A DNA stretch of 64,000 bases from an uncultured Granulosicoccaceae bacterium (GCA_937957915.1 CALGNZ010000040.1:1-64000), one strand, 5' to 3'. Counted from the first letter of the stretch, positions 51,795-61,487 are shown. The notes: generated by a model not told the origin, from the letters alone. Numbers and translations: made by a program.

Positions 51795-53321
51795 CTACTC
51801 ACCACGCGGAAAGCGCTTGTCGCTCTCCAGCGTGTCAAGATTCATATGATTGCGCATGTATTGTTCTGACGCACGCTGCAACGGCTGATAGTCCCACGGG
51901 AAATAGTCACCGTTCCGCAACGCCTCATACACTACCCATCGGCGCGCCTGGCTCTCTCGCACCTGCGCGTCAAAGGCTTCTAAATCCCATCGGGCCAAAG
52001 ACATCTGTTTGAGCGTTTCCAGTTGCTGAAGATACTGTGGATCATCAGCCACATTGTTTAGCTCATGCGGATCCGCATCAAGGTCGAATAGCTGATCGTC
52101 ATCAAGCAAACACCGGTTGTACTTTAAGTTCTCATGGCGCAGTGACACCAGTGGCGCATAGGAAGCCTCGGCCGCATATTCCATTGCCACAGGTGACTTT
52201 CGCTTACCTTTCCTGCCGAGAGGTACCAGGCTTTCACCCTCAACCCATGGCATTACTTCGTCCATACTGACACCGGCCAGTTCACAAATAGTTGGAGTCA
52301 CATCAATATTGGACACCGGACTGGCAACGGCTACCCGCTCCATCGCAGGCGACGACACCATTAACGGCACACGCGCAGAGCCTTCGTAGAACGACATTTT
52401 AAACCACAACCCTCTCTCTCCCAGCATATCGCCATGGTCCGAAAGAAACAGAATGGTAGCCTCTTGCCTGGTAGCACGCAGTGCCTGCATGACCTCACCG
52501 ATTTTATCATCGAGGTAACTGATATTGGCAAAGTAGGCACGACGTGATCGCATAATCTGCTCATCTGTCAGATTGTAACTGCGCCAGTCATTGGCATCGA
52601 AAATTCGCTGAGAGTGTGCGTCGTGTCGTGCGTACTCCATAGCGGGTATCTGAGGCAACAGGTGATCACAATGCTCGTATAGGTCCCAGTACTTCCTGCG
52701 TGCGACATAGGGGTCGTGCGGGTGCGTAAAGCTGACTGTCAAACACCACGGACGTGCCGGGTTTTCGGTTTCGCGGTCACTGTCTCTGGCCAGTTCATAG
52801 ATTTTTCTGGTGGCGTGATACGCTACCTCGTCATCGTACTCGAGTTGATTGGAAGTCTCGGCGACACCTGCACCGGTAACCGACCCCATATTGTGATACC
52901 ACCACTCGATTCGCTCACCCGGCTTTCGATAGTCTGGTGTCCAGCCAAAATCAGCCGGGTAGATATCAGTCGTCAAGCGCTGTTCAAAGCCATGCAGTTG
53001 ATCAGGCCCGACAAAGTGCATCTTTCCGGACAAACAAGTGTGATAGCCTGCCCGACGCAGATGGTGTGCATAGGTGGGAATATCCGAAGCAAACTCCGCA
53101 GCGTTATCATAAACGCCGCTGCGACTTGGCAACAGGCCGGACATAAAAGAAGCCCTGCCTGGCGCACAAAGCGGAGATGCGGTATACGCATTACAAAAGC
53201 GTGTCGACTGTGCGGCCAGTGATTTTAGATTAGGCGCGTGCAGCCAGTCCGCAGGCCCATCCGGAAACAACGTGCCGTTTAGCTGATCCACCATAAAAAT
53301 CAGGATATTGGGATGGCTCAT
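51795..53321 (-). CDS. betC: Choline sulfatase
   Basis: 508 residues. The sulfatase signature is LCAPGRASFMSG, where Cys52 would be oxidised to formylglycine; the rule CxPxR is met, though position 4 is Gly instead of the usual Ser/Ala. Metal ligands appear in ILIFMVDQLNG, the LSDHGDMLG loop and KMHFVG. The C-terminus (WDYQPLQRASEQYMRNHMNL ... RFPRG) is the choline-sulfatase-specific tail, so the substrate should be choline-O-sulfate, releasing choline and sulfate. No signal peptide: cytoplasmic. No betA, betB, betI or choline transporter gene is adjacent, so regulation and use of choline are encoded elsewhere. Convergent with the lipoprotein gene. Confidence 0.88.
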   Translation of the reverse strand: MSHPNILIFMVDQLNGTLFPDGPADWLHAPNLKSLAAQSTRFCNAYTASPLCAPGRASFMSGLLPSRSGVYDNAAEFASDIPTYAHHLRRAGYHTCLSGKMHFVGPDQLHGFEQRLTTDIYPADFGWTPDYRKPGERIEWWYHNMGSVTGAGVAETSNQLEYDDEVAYHATRKIYELARDSDRETENPARPWCLTVSFTHPHDPYVARRKYWDLYEHCDHLLPQIPAMEYARHDAHSQRIFDANDWRSYNLTDEQIMRSRRAYFANISYLDDKIGEVMQALRATRQEATILFLSDHGDMLGERGLWFKMSFYEGSARVPLMVSSPAMERVAVASPVSNIDVTPTICELAGVSMDEVMPWVEGESLVPLGRKGKRKSPVAMEYAAEASYAPLVSLRHENLKYNRCLLDDDQLFDLDADPHELNNVADDPQYLQQLETLKQMSLARWDLEAFDAQVRESQARRWVVYEALRNGDYFPWDYQPLQRASEQYMRNHMNLDTLESDKRFPRGE

Positions 53322-53488
53322 GCGTTATTCTCAATAGCACATCAAAAATGGTTTACTACGCGCTTACACTTGGCTTTTTTAATGCGCTTGAGCAAGCACG
53401 CGCCGTTTTACAATTACAGGCATCGTATTGATCCACCTGGTAAACAATACGGCGCCCCTGACACAAGCACTCGCACCTGAAGAATCCA

Positions 53489-54262
53489 ATGACTGATACT
53501 CCTGTACTGGCAACTCGCAACAATGGCATTCTCACCATTACGCTCAACCGCCCCGCGGCGATGAATGCGTTGCTGCTCGAGATGCACCATCGCTTGCACG
53601 ACTTGTTTAACGAGTATGCGGCCGATGACAGTTTGCACATCGCCATTATAACCGGCGCTGGCGAACGCGCATTTTGTGCTGGCTCTGATCTGGTACAGAA
53701 AGCGCCACTCACTGTTCAACAACTACCAGACAGTGGCTACGGCGGGCTGTTGGACCGATTTGACCTGGATAAACCAGTTATCGCTGTCATCAACGGACAT
53801 GCCATCGGTGGCGGAATGGAGATAGCACTTGCCTGCGATCTGGCAATCGCTGTAAAAGATGCCAAATTTGGATTGCCAGAACCGAAAGTCGGACTGGCTG
53901 CATCCGGAGGCCTGCACCGGCTGGCCAGGCAACTGCCGTTGAAGCAGGCGATGAAAATAGCCTTAACCGGAGAACTTTTTGACGCAGAGCAGGCACTGCA
54001 GCTCGGCCTGATTAACAGTGTCGTGGCACGCGAGGATCTGCCAGGCGAACTGGATGCACTTATTCGCTCGCTGCAAGCCTGCGCCCCTCTGGCACTGAGA
54101 GCGACCAAACAGCAGATACTGCAGGGGATCGATGCCGGTGGCCTAAAACAGGCACATGAAACTTCCTATCCACTCTATGATTCACTGAAGCAAACCGATG
54201 ACGCACTGGAAGGAATGAACGCCTTTGCTGAAAAACGCAAACCGGTATGGCAAGGGCGCTGA
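53489..54262 (+). CDS. Enoyl-CoA hydratase/isomerase family protein
   Basis: 257 residues, crotonase fold. The oxyanion-hole segments are GAGERAFCAGSDL and INGHAIGGGMEIALACDLAI; FGLPEPKVGLAASGGLHRLA carries one catalytic-site Glu (LPEPKVG) while the second Glu usual in true hydratases is not obvious (AASGG). The C-terminal LKQTDDALEGMNAFAEKRKP is typical. Substrate is an enoyl-CoA; isomerase, hydratase or carnitinyl-CoA dehydratase activities are all possible. Cytoplasmic. It is followed 114 bp later by a TSUP transporter on the same strand. Not near the thiolase at 12663. Confidence 0.88.
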   Translation: MTDTPVLATRNNGILTITLNRPAAMNALLLEMHHRLHDLFNEYAADDSLHIAIITGAGERAFCAGSDLVQKAPLTVQQLPDSGYGGLLDRFDLDKPVIAVINGHAIGGGMEIALACDLAIAVKDAKFGLPEPKVGLAASGGLHRLARQLPLKQAMKIALTGELFDAEQALQLGLINSVVAREDLPGELDALIRSLQACAPLALRATKQQILQGIDAGGLKQAHETSYPLYDSLKQTDDALEGMNAFAEKRKPVWQGR

Positions 54263-54376
54263 CTGGTTAATTCAAAACGCCCATAACTCCACATTGAACT
54301 GAACACCGATTCGCTCACCAGGTTGTCGATTGCAAGGCGACCTTCACCGCTGCCACATTGATAGCCAGGTTCCTTA

Positions 54377-55114
54377 ATGACCGCCGCCCTGACTTACCTG
54401 AGCCCACTGCTAATTGCCACCATTGGTGCCGCCGTCGCCGCCGGCTTTATTCGCGGGTTTACGGGTTTTGGCGGCCCGGCATTTATGCTAGCCGTTTTAA
54501 CCCTGTTCTTTCCTCCGCTCGATGTGATCGGGCAGATTCTTATCATCGAATTTATTGCCACCACTTATCTTTTTGCCGGTTTATGGCGACAAGTGGACTG
54601 GCAGAGCACCTTGCCACTGGCAATCGCAACCGTAATCACAATGCCATTCGGCCACTGGCTGCTAACGCATACCGATGCGTCAACCATGAAACTGGTTATA
54701 GCGATACTGATATTAATCGCCTGTGTATTGATGCTAACGGGCTTTCGCTATCAAAGACCAATGACCCGAGTCAGCCTGATTGTACTGGGCCTGATTGGCG
54801 GTTTAATTTTTGGTGCGTCTTATATCGCGCTGATCGTGGTTGCTATCGTTCTGATGGGGCCGTACAACAAAGGCGAGTCGCGCACACTGATTATCTCGTG
54901 GAACTTTATTGTCGCGATCTGGTATATCGCAATATCATTCTATCGAGACCAGAGCCAGGTAAGCGATATCGCCGAAGCCGTGCCAGCCACTTGCGCTTAT
55001 CTTATCGGCACCTGGGCAGGCGCGAAGCTTTTTGATGGCAGCAACGAGTCAGGATATAGAAACGCAGCAATCGTCACCCTGCTCGCGCTGGCTGTCATTA
55101 GTATCGTGTTGTAG
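54377..55114 (+). CDS. TSUP (TauE/SafE) family sulfite/organic-anion exporter
   Basis: 245 residues with about eight membrane helices, the typical TSUP length. The N-terminal repeat has AAGFIRGFTGFGGPAFMLAV (the GFxGxGG motif) and the C-terminal half GLIGGLIFGASYIALIVVAI and GTWAGAKLFDG. TSUP carriers export sulfite, sulfolactate or other small anions, or take up organic acids; the substrate here is undecided. The overlapping 225-residue ORF 54358-55035 in another frame is a shadow with Arg/Cys-rich noise. Convergent with the GST gene. Confidence 0.88.
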   Translation: MTAALTYLSPLLIATIGAAVAAGFIRGFTGFGGPAFMLAVLTLFFPPLDVIGQILIIEFIATTYLFAGLWRQVDWQSTLPLAIATVITMPFGHWLLTHTDASTMKLVIAILILIACVLMLTGFRYQRPMTRVSLIVLGLIGGLIFGASYIALIVVAIVLMGPYNKGESRTLIISWNFIVAIWYIAISFYRDQSQVSDIAEAVPATCAYLIGTWAGAKLFDGSNESGYRNAAIVTLLALAVISIVL

Positions 55115-55135
55115 GCAGGTTCTCCCGTGGCCCTT

Positions 55136-55158
55136 GAGTTCAGGAGTTCAGGAGTTCG
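55136..55158. repeat. 9-bp tandem repeat GAGTTCAGG
   Basis: Two and a half copies of GAGTTCAGG between the convergent TSUP and GST genes. A further example of short duplications placed at gene ends in this window. Confidence 0.8.
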
Positions 55159-55172
55159 GAAAGCCGTTTAGC

Positions 55173-55823
55173 TTACAGATAGACCGGCTTGGTTACAGCG
55201 CGCCACGGCGGGTGTTTGGCCATAGCCTCAGCGAACAGCGGAGCCTCGAGCCAATCGCTCAGCCACCCAGCCAGCGCCGGTGTGACATTCGCCGTGAACC
55301 AGGCGCGATCGACCGAGCAGAATTGCCTGACAAATGGCATGATCGCGATATCGGCCAACTGTGCACGAGGCCCGAACAAATACCCTGAATCGGCAAGACG
55401 TGCCTCCAGTATCGAGACAAACTGCATCGCGTGCTCGCGATAAAACTCAGCACCATTCTGCGGGTACCGAACATGGTATTTGTATCGATCCAGCCAGTGT
55501 TTAAATTCAGTGTCATTTTGCGCAATCAACGCGAGCTGTTGTCGCGGCTGACAGTCGGCAGACAATAAACCCGCCGGATCATTACTCTGCGCTAAAGCCC
55601 ACTGCATAATCTCGAGGCTTTGATCGAGCACGGTGCCATCCTCCAGACACATCACCGGTACGGTCGCCTTAGCGGAGGCTTCTGTCATCCACACCGGTTT
55701 ATGGCGCAGCAATACCTCCCGCAGCTCCACTTTTTGATCGCACATCAACAAACTGATGCGCGCCCTGATCGCGTAAGGGCATCGTCGAAAGCTGTAGAGC
55801 ACAGGGTAATTACTTTGATACAC
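55173..55823 (-). CDS. Glutathione S-transferase family protein
   Basis: 216 residues from a GTG start. The thioredoxin-fold N-terminal domain has YSFRRCPYAIRARISL, where the CPYA Cys is the catalytic thiol, cis-Pro in KATVPVMCLEDG, and DQSLEIMQWAL as the glutathione gamma-glutamyl site. The all-helical C-terminal domain includes FGPRAQLADIAIMPFVRQF. CPYA is the glutaredoxin-2/omega-class motif, so thiol transferase or dehydroascorbate-reductase-type activity is more likely than classic conjugation. Cytoplasmic. Sits alone between convergent TSUP and divergent DMT genes. Confidence 0.87.
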   Translation of the reverse strand: MYQSNYPVLYSFRRCPYAIRARISLLMCDQKVELREVLLRHKPVWMTEASAKATVPVMCLEDGTVLDQSLEIMQWALAQSNDPAGLLSADCQPRQQLALIAQNDTEFKHWLDRYKYHVRYPQNGAEFYREHAMQFVSILEARLADSGYLFGPRAQLADIAIMPFVRQFCSVDRAWFTANVTPALAGWLSDWLEAPLFAEAMAKHPPWRAVTKPVYL

Positions 55824-56165
55824 AGGTCAGTTCTGGTGGTTAGGGAATAGCAATCAAGTAGAGCGGTTGTTGTAAAGTCTTTGTTTGTGCTCTCGCATCT
55901 GGCGAGTATATTGTACTATCGCTAACAGTGCGCCCGGACAATCATCATGCCTCGAATACCATAACAAAGTACGAACGCACACCCGTATCTCGCTACAGCA
56001 TAAAGTACAATTCATATCCAACACCAGTCATCTGCAGCTTTCAGGTGTGTGAAGAACTGGCAAAAGACCGAAGCCACCAACGCGGAACAGCCCGTCCCAT
56101 CATACACGGCGTTCTCCCTGTTATCTCACAGCAAGGCACGCACTGCCCATGGTACAACCCTCCGT
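55824..56165. other. 342-bp divergent intergenic region
   Basis: Between the GST gene (minus) and the second DMT exporter (plus). The 117 bp before ATG 56166 are open in frame from GTG 56049, but those codons have no family support. Otherwise nothing recognised. Confidence 0.5.
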
Positions 56166-57062
56166 ATGACCACAACGCGCAGTCAATCTGACAACCTGGC
56201 GGCAGGCATTGGCTGGATGCTCGCCACCATGTGCCTGTTCACCAGTATGGATACCGTCGCCAAGTATCTGACTCTGAGTTTCGACATAGAGCAGGTCGTG
56301 TGGGCACGCTTTACGTTTCATATGCTATTTCTGGTTATCTGGCTGCGTCACCGCTTGTTCAATCTATTCATCACGCCAAACTGGAAACTGCAACTGGCGC
56401 GCTCCGCCTGCCTGCTCTTAACAACCACACTGTTTTTTAACGGCTTACGCACAACCCCCATTGCAACGGCTTCAACCATTATGTTTTTATCGCCAGTGCT
56501 GGTCACCGTGCTGGCTATTCCACTGCTGGGTGAACAAGTGGGTATTCGACGATGGCTCGGGATCACTATCGGGTTTCTGGGTGCCATGGTTATTGTCCGA
56601 CCAGGTGCCAATGGTGGCGGCGTAGAGATTGGTCATCTGTATCTTATGGGCGCCGCCTTTAGTAACGCGTTCTATCAAATTGCCACTCGGCAGGTGCGTG
56701 CTACAGACGATTCCATGACTTCCCTGTTATATTCCGGCCTGGTCGGCGCGATACTGATGAGCATCATTGTGCCCACACAATGGACGCATCCCGATGCCTG
56801 GGGCTGGGGCCTTTTTATCGTCATGGGGCTGCTCGGCGCAGTTAGTCATTTTTGCCTGATCAGGGCATTTAACTCTGCTGAAGCTTCAGCCATCGTGCCT
56901 TTCAGCTATTCGTCACTGCTTTGGGCAACGCTGTTCGGATTCCTGATCTTCGATACGCTGCCAGACCACTGGACACTGATAGGCGCGGCACTTATTGTTT
57001 CAAGCGGGTTGTATATATTTCATCGCGAGCAACTCAGGGCCCCGTCAAACGTAAACGATTGA
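56166..57062 (+). CDS. EamA/DMT-family exporter (second copy)
   Basis: ATG 56166 gives 298 residues, the family length; GTG 56049 in the track would add a 39-residue polar extension without membrane helices. About ten membrane segments. The start reads MTTTRSQSDNLAAGIGWMLA, then CLFTSMDTVAKYLTLSFDIE, LSPVLVTVLAIPLLGE and a second repeat with NAFYQIATRQVR and PFSYSSLLWATLFGFLIF. It belongs to the RhaT/S-adenosylmethionine-uptake-like DMT subgroup rather than that of the gene at 1659. Transport substrate unknown. It ends 17 bp before the convergent FAD oxidase gene. Confidence 0.87.
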   Translation: MTTTRSQSDNLAAGIGWMLATMCLFTSMDTVAKYLTLSFDIEQVVWARFTFHMLFLVIWLRHRLFNLFITPNWKLQLARSACLLLTTTLFFNGLRTTPIATASTIMFLSPVLVTVLAIPLLGEQVGIRRWLGITIGFLGAMVIVRPGANGGGVEIGHLYLMGAAFSNAFYQIATRQVRATDDSMTSLLYSGLVGAILMSIIVPTQWTHPDAWGWGLFIVMGLLGAVSHFCLIRAFNSAEASAIVPFSYSSLLWATLFGFLIFDTLPDHWTLIGAALIVSSGLYIFHREQLRAPSNVND

Positions 57063-57079
57063 CACCGAACTGGCGGGGT

Positions 57080-58177
57080 CTACACCAGATTTTTTATCAC
57101 TGCCTCTGCCGCCACTTCACCGGCTTGCAACGCACCGTCGATCAAACCCGGACTTTCAGTGGCAACCTCGGCACCGGCAAAGTGCAGACGTCCATCCATC
57201 AGCGGTTGTCGCAAGCTGTCTGGCCTTACTTCCGGATGTTGTGCTGCGCCAGTGCGATCAGATGCCGAGCATACCGTATCAACGAGCGCCCAGTCCTCGA
57301 TCCACAATCCGATCGGGGTGGCTGCCTGCTCGCCAAAACAACGCTGTAGTTGCTCAATGACCAATGACGGTAATGCATCTCGGTGCTGCTGTCGCTGCTC
57401 GAGCGTCAGGCCCATAAAACCGAATAAAGCCGCTGGTGACCCATCGCTGCCACAGTGATCATGGACCTCAACCAACGGCCCAACTCTGCTGGCGACCCGA
57501 CCGGACAGGCCCTGTTCACGCCAAAAAGCCTCTGCATAGTGCGCTACCACCTTGACTTGAGCTGCCATCCAGGTGGGTGTATCCGCCATATGCCTTTGCA
57601 GGTCCTGAGGTAACTCCGGCTCAAAACGCAGGCTTTCAAGAGCGACACGCATTGGCACAGCCAGCACGACCTGACGAGCCTGTATCAGGCTGGTGTTGTC
57701 GCCTGCATTGGCAGACGCTTCACCGGCACTGTGCAGATGAACCTCTATGCTGTCAGACTGGCTGACCAGCTTTTGCACTGGCATGCCACACCGGATGACG
57801 TTATCTGTCAGTCTTTCTGACAACGCTCGTACAATAGACTGTGGTCCACCCGCTAGTCGTGCAATTCCATGCTGGCCCGGCAACGGATGTCTGCTGAGCT
57901 GGCCCGGGAAATCCAGTAGCCCTGCTCCTTCCTCATATTGTGCATAAGTTTCAACGTCCAGAGCTGTCAGCCAGCGTGCGACCACCGGCTGCCAGGGTGG
58001 CCAAACCCAACTCGGCCCCAAGTCGCCAACGTAGTTGCCATTGTGCAGCGCTGACCTCACCCGACCGCCAATGACATCCTCGGCCTCTACAACACAGACC
58101 TGCAGCCCCGCAGCCTGACTCTGCACAGCCGCCGTCAGGCCAGAGATCCCGGCTCCAACAATTAACACATCAATCAA
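57080..58177 (-). CDS. FAD-dependent amine oxidase family protein
   Basis: 365 residues from a TTG start, supported by AGGAG 9 bp upstream. The dinucleotide fold begins MIDVLIVGAGISGLTAAVQS, followed by EAEDVIGGRVRS (amine-oxidase RGG-like motif) and a C-terminal FAD-contact motif LHFAGAEVATESPGLIDGAL. The middle contains LPQDLQRHMADTPTWMAAQV. These resemble flavin monoamine oxidases and related protoporphyrinogen-oxidase-like enzymes, which oxidise amines with O2. It is shorter than typical eukaryotic monoamine oxidases. Substrate undecided. Divergent from asmA with a 298-bp gap. Confidence 0.87.
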   Translation of the reverse strand: MIDVLIVGAGISGLTAAVQSQAAGLQVCVVEAEDVIGGRVRSALHNGNYVGDLGPSWVWPPWQPVVARWLTALDVETYAQYEEGAGLLDFPGQLSRHPLPGQHGIARLAGGPQSIVRALSERLTDNVIRCGMPVQKLVSQSDSIEVHLHSAGEASANAGDNTSLIQARQVVLAVPMRVALESLRFEPELPQDLQRHMADTPTWMAAQVKVVAHYAEAFWREQGLSGRVASRVGPLVEVHDHCGSDGSPAALFGFMGLTLEQRQQHRDALPSLVIEQLQRCFGEQAATPIGLWIEDWALVDTVCSASDRTGAAQHPEVRPDSLRQPLMDGRLHFAGAEVATESPGLIDGALQAGEVAAEAVIKNLV

Positions 58178-58475
58178 ATCATTAAGCTCCTATATGGATA
58201 CTACCGATCAGACTCACCAACTGTGAAGCCGTAAGCGATGCGATGCGTTACGAGCAGCACTCTGCAACAGCTGATTGTACCTTGTTGCAGCGTGTACAGT
58301 AATGTGGCCGTCAACCCTCTCTCATTAAGACACGGGGCATGAGACTTGAAGGTTAACCACTGCAATCGTCTTTTAATCAACCTTTCTGGCCACACTATTG
58401 AGCAGTAACAGGAATCGGTACGACAGCGCCTTTGTTGTACAGGGCCCGGCCACTTAGTCTAAACGGAACACACTT

Positions 58476-60833
58476 GTGAAAATCTTTAAACGCTTATTCC
58501 TCGGGCTGACGATACTGGCAATCTTGCTGATTGGTGGCGTTTTTTTGGCAGTCAATCTGATTGACCCCAATGACTACAAAGACAAAATACAGTCACTGGC
58601 AATGGAAAAGACTGGCCGATCGCTAGCCATAGACGGCGATATAGGCCTGAGTTATTTCCCCTGGGCGGGCTTTTCTCTCGGCTCAATATCAATGGCCAAT
58701 GCAGACGGATTTGGCGACTCTCCTTTTGTGCAAATCGACAGTGCCCACATTAAGGTAAAACTGTTACCGCTGTTAAAGAAATCAGTCACCGTAGATACGA
58801 TTGAACTCGCCGGCTTGAATCTCGACCTACAGCGCGCCGCCGACGGCACAACGAACTGGGATGACCTTGTCACTGCGGGCAACACGACAGCGGACTCTAA
58901 CAACACAGAAAACAGCACGGACAACAGCGCGGACAACAGCGCGGGCACAGAGCCAACCAATACCAGCGACAATGCCAGCGACAATGCACTGCCGGAACTC
59001 ACCATTGGATCGATTGTGATCAAGGATGCGCAGATAAACTGGAACGACAAGCTAAATAACACCGATGCTCAGCTAAGCGCTTTCAATTTGACCAGCGATA
59101 CCGTCGAACTGGCCAGGCCCTTTGCGTTAGAGACAGACTTTACCGTTAATAGTAATAGTATCGGGGTACAGGCACAGGTTACCGGCGCAGGTAAGATCAC
59201 TATCGACCTGGACAATCAGCAGTACCAGGTGCAACAACTCAAACTGGCGACCACCGCAACCGGTGAAGCGATTCCGATACAGGATTTTTCAATTGACCTG
59301 CAGGGCGATGTGGCAGCAGACATGCTGGCGCAGACTGCGTCGATCAATTCACTGGTCGTGGACAGCACCGGAGTAATCCTTTCAGGAGACGTAAAGCTAA
59401 CCGACCTTGCTGATAACCCGACTATTGGCGCTGCTCTGAAAAGCAATACATTCAACCCGCTGGAGCTTGCAACAAAACTCAATATTGAGTTACCCGCTAC
59501 ACATGATCCACAAGTGTTAAAAGCTGCCTCTGTCGCTATGAATCTGTCTGGCTCGGCCAGTGCTGCAACCCTTAAAGAGTTGTCGATCAAACTCGACGAC
59601 ACCACTATAAGTGGCAGCGCTACCCTGCCCGACCTTAGCCGCGCTGTGCCGCCAGTAACCTTTGAACTCACCCTCGATGCAATAGATGTGGATCGTTACC
59701 TTGCTTCTCCAAACAATGGCACCACCGCGACTGCAACACCTTCTGAAACACCTTCTGAAACAACCGGGGTTACGAAAGACACAAGCGCCACTGGCGATAC
59801 GCCGATAGACCTGCCAGTGGATCTGTTAAGACAACTTGAGCTGGACGGAATATTCAAAGTAGGCAGCTTCAAGGTATCCAACCTGACTACACAGAACATA
59901 CAAATACCGGTTGTCGCCAAAAACGGAAAAATCAGCGTAAACGATATCAAGGCCTCTCTCTACGAAGGGCAACTGGCATCGAGCGTGGCGATTGATGTTA
60001 CTGGTGCGAATCCAGGCTATCAGTTCTCAACCAGCGTGGACAAGGTTCAGGCCGAGCCGTTACTACAGGACTTACTGCAAGACACTGCGCCAATTAGTGG
60101 TGAGGCTATCATCAGCTCCAGCATGTCGACTACTGGCAACACAGTAAATCAGTTAATCGCGAATCTAAACGGTCAATATATCTCCGACTTTACAGACGGC
60201 GCTATCAACGGTATCAATATCGGCTACCAGCTTCGACGTGCAAAGTCGTTTTTCAGCAATGCCGCAGCGACCGCGGCAGAGCCGGTAAGCAGAACTGATT
60301 TCTCGGCATTACATGTAAGCGCGACCGTTGAAAACGGCGTCATACAATCAGACGATCTGGATATACGTGCTCCTGCTTTGAGAATAACCGGCGCGGGCTC
60401 AGTCGACCTGCCACAGGAGTTCATAGACTATACACTCACCCCAAAGGTGGTCGGCTCCGTTCAGGGCCAGGGAGGAAAGGATCTTGACGATTTAAAAGGC
60501 GTTGCCGCCAGCATTCCTGTGCGCGGTACCTTTGATGAACTGAGCAGGGATTTTAGCGGCACAATCTTCGCCGCCATGAAAAGCGACTTTTCTAACCGTG
60601 CCGAGGACGCAGCAAAGGCACTGGCGAAAAAAGAACGAGACAAATTAAAAGCCGAAGCAAAAGCGAAAACCGATGCAGCAAAACGCAAGGCTGAAGAAAA
60701 GTTGCGAGAGGAACAAACCCGTCTTGAGCAGAAGGCCCAGGAAAAGATTGACGCGCAAAAAGAAAAAGCTCAACAGGCCGCCGACGAACTCAAAAGCCAG
60801 GCCAAAGACAAGTTGAAAAACCTGTTTAAATGA
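58476..60833 (+). CDS. AsmA family protein
   Basis: 785 residues from GTG 58476. The N-terminus holds one membrane helix (LGLTILAILLIGGVFLAVNL) and the conserved IDPNDYKDKIQ and ALEKTGRSLAIDGDIG-like AsmA start, followed by a long beta-rich repeating body (bridge-like lipid-transport groove). A Thr/Ser/Asn-rich insertion occurs at about 145-170 and another at about 415-440, with 12-bp coding duplications. The C-terminal 80 residues are a charged Lys/Glu/Ala coiled coil (KAEAKAKTDAAKRKAEEKLR). AsmA proteins are thought to move phospholipids between inner and outer membranes. Single-gene unit, followed by a strong hairpin. Confidence 0.92.
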   Translation: MKIFKRLFLGLTILAILLIGGVFLAVNLIDPNDYKDKIQSLAMEKTGRSLAIDGDIGLSYFPWAGFSLGSISMANADGFGDSPFVQIDSAHIKVKLLPLLKKSVTVDTIELAGLNLDLQRAADGTTNWDDLVTAGNTTADSNNTENSTDNSADNSAGTEPTNTSDNASDNALPELTIGSIVIKDAQINWNDKLNNTDAQLSAFNLTSDTVELARPFALETDFTVNSNSIGVQAQVTGAGKITIDLDNQQYQVQQLKLATTATGEAIPIQDFSIDLQGDVAADMLAQTASINSLVVDSTGVILSGDVKLTDLADNPTIGAALKSNTFNPLELATKLNIELPATHDPQVLKAASVAMNLSGSASAATLKELSIKLDDTTISGSATLPDLSRAVPPVTFELTLDAIDVDRYLASPNNGTTATATPSETPSETTGVTKDTSATGDTPIDLPVDLLRQLELDGIFKVGSFKVSNLTTQNIQIPVVAKNGKISVNDIKASLYEGQLASSVAIDVTGANPGYQFSTSVDKVQAEPLLQDLLQDTAPISGEAIISSSMSTTGNTVNQLIANLNGQYISDFTDGAINGINIGYQLRRAKSFFSNAAATAAEPVSRTDFSALHVSATVENGVIQSDDLDIRAPALRITGAGSVDLPQEFIDYTLTPKVVGSVQGQGGKDLDDLKGVAASIPVRGTFDELSRDFSGTIFAAMKSDFSNRAEDAAKALAKKERDKLKAEAKAKTDAAKRKAEEKLREEQTRLEQKAQEKIDAQKEKAQQAADELKSQAKDKLKNLFK

Positions 60834-60854
60834 GTAACTAAACGCCTGAATCCG

Positions 60855-60880
60855 GCGGTGGTTGTGATTCACAACCCCGC
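60855..60880. terminator. Hairpin between convergent asmA and NYN genes
   Basis: GCGG-T-GGTTGTG-ATT-CACAACC-CCGC: an 11-bp stem with a single bulged T and a 3-nt loop, 22 bp past the asmA stop. No T-run follows. Likely 3'-end structure for asmA and possibly for the opposing gene. Confidence 0.55.
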
Positions 60881-61001
60881 TCTTGACGATTAGTGCTACT
60901 GCTGCGACTAACAGATGATTCAAAAGCCGGCAGCTTCACCAGCAAACCTGGCCTGGCTATACAGCAGTTACATCTTACGCGGGGAAACAAGCAGGTCCGC
61001 T

Positions 61002-61487
61002 TCAGGCATGCAAATTCAACAGTAACTCACCATCTATTGCTGTGAAGCTCGAAGCCGCATCAATTAATGAGCGCGCGGTCAGAGCCTCGACACCGTAAAC
61101 ATCGAAATCCACCCCGAATTGCGCGCGCACAGTGGTGGCCAGCAAATCAAAATCCCCGTCACCGGACAGTAGAATTATTTTGTCAACACTTGTGGCATTC
61201 TGCACGGCGTCAAGTGTAATTCCTACGTCCCAATCTCCTTTGGCAGAGCCATCAGTTCGTTGAATGTACGGCTTTAACCTTACTTCAAAGCCGATCTCGC
61301 GGAGGATATTCTGAAACTGTCTTTGCTTGCTGTCGCCTCGGTCGATCGCGTAGGCAACAGCCTTTTTAATTGTGTTCTCGCCACTTACTCTGCGCCAAAA
61401 CGCTCGATAGTCAAAATGGCATTTATGCGCACTCATTGTGGTGTAGTAGACATTCTGTACATCGACCAGTATTGCGACATCAGCCAT
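61002..61487 (-). CDS. NYN-domain (LabA/DUF88) putative ribonuclease
   Basis: ATG 61487 gives 161 residues and has AGGTG about 10 bp upstream; the track uses GTG 61499. The PIN-like NYN fold shows its acidic residues in VAILVDVQNVYY, AYAIDRGDSKQRQF, KGDWDVGITLDA and KIILLSGDGDFDLL. LabA/DUF88 proteins are thought to be RNA-processing nucleases, and one member acts in cyanobacterial clock output. All four acidic positions appear intact, so it should be active. Divergent from the sigma factor operon; 89 bp separate the two start codons. Confidence 0.85.
   Translation of the reverse strand: MADVAILVDVQNVYYTTMSAHKCHFDYRAFWRRVSGENTIKKAVAYAIDRGDSKQRQFQNILREIGFEVRLKPYIQRTDGSAKGDWDVGITLDAVQNATSVDKIILLSGDGDFDLLATTVRAQFGVDFDVYGVEALTARSLIDAASSFTAIDGELLLNLHA

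Noticed and set aside
54358-55035. 225-residue plus-strand ORF overlapping the TSUP gene
   Set aside because: Different frame, rich in Arg and Cys and without membrane helices; the TSUP frame has clear family motifs.
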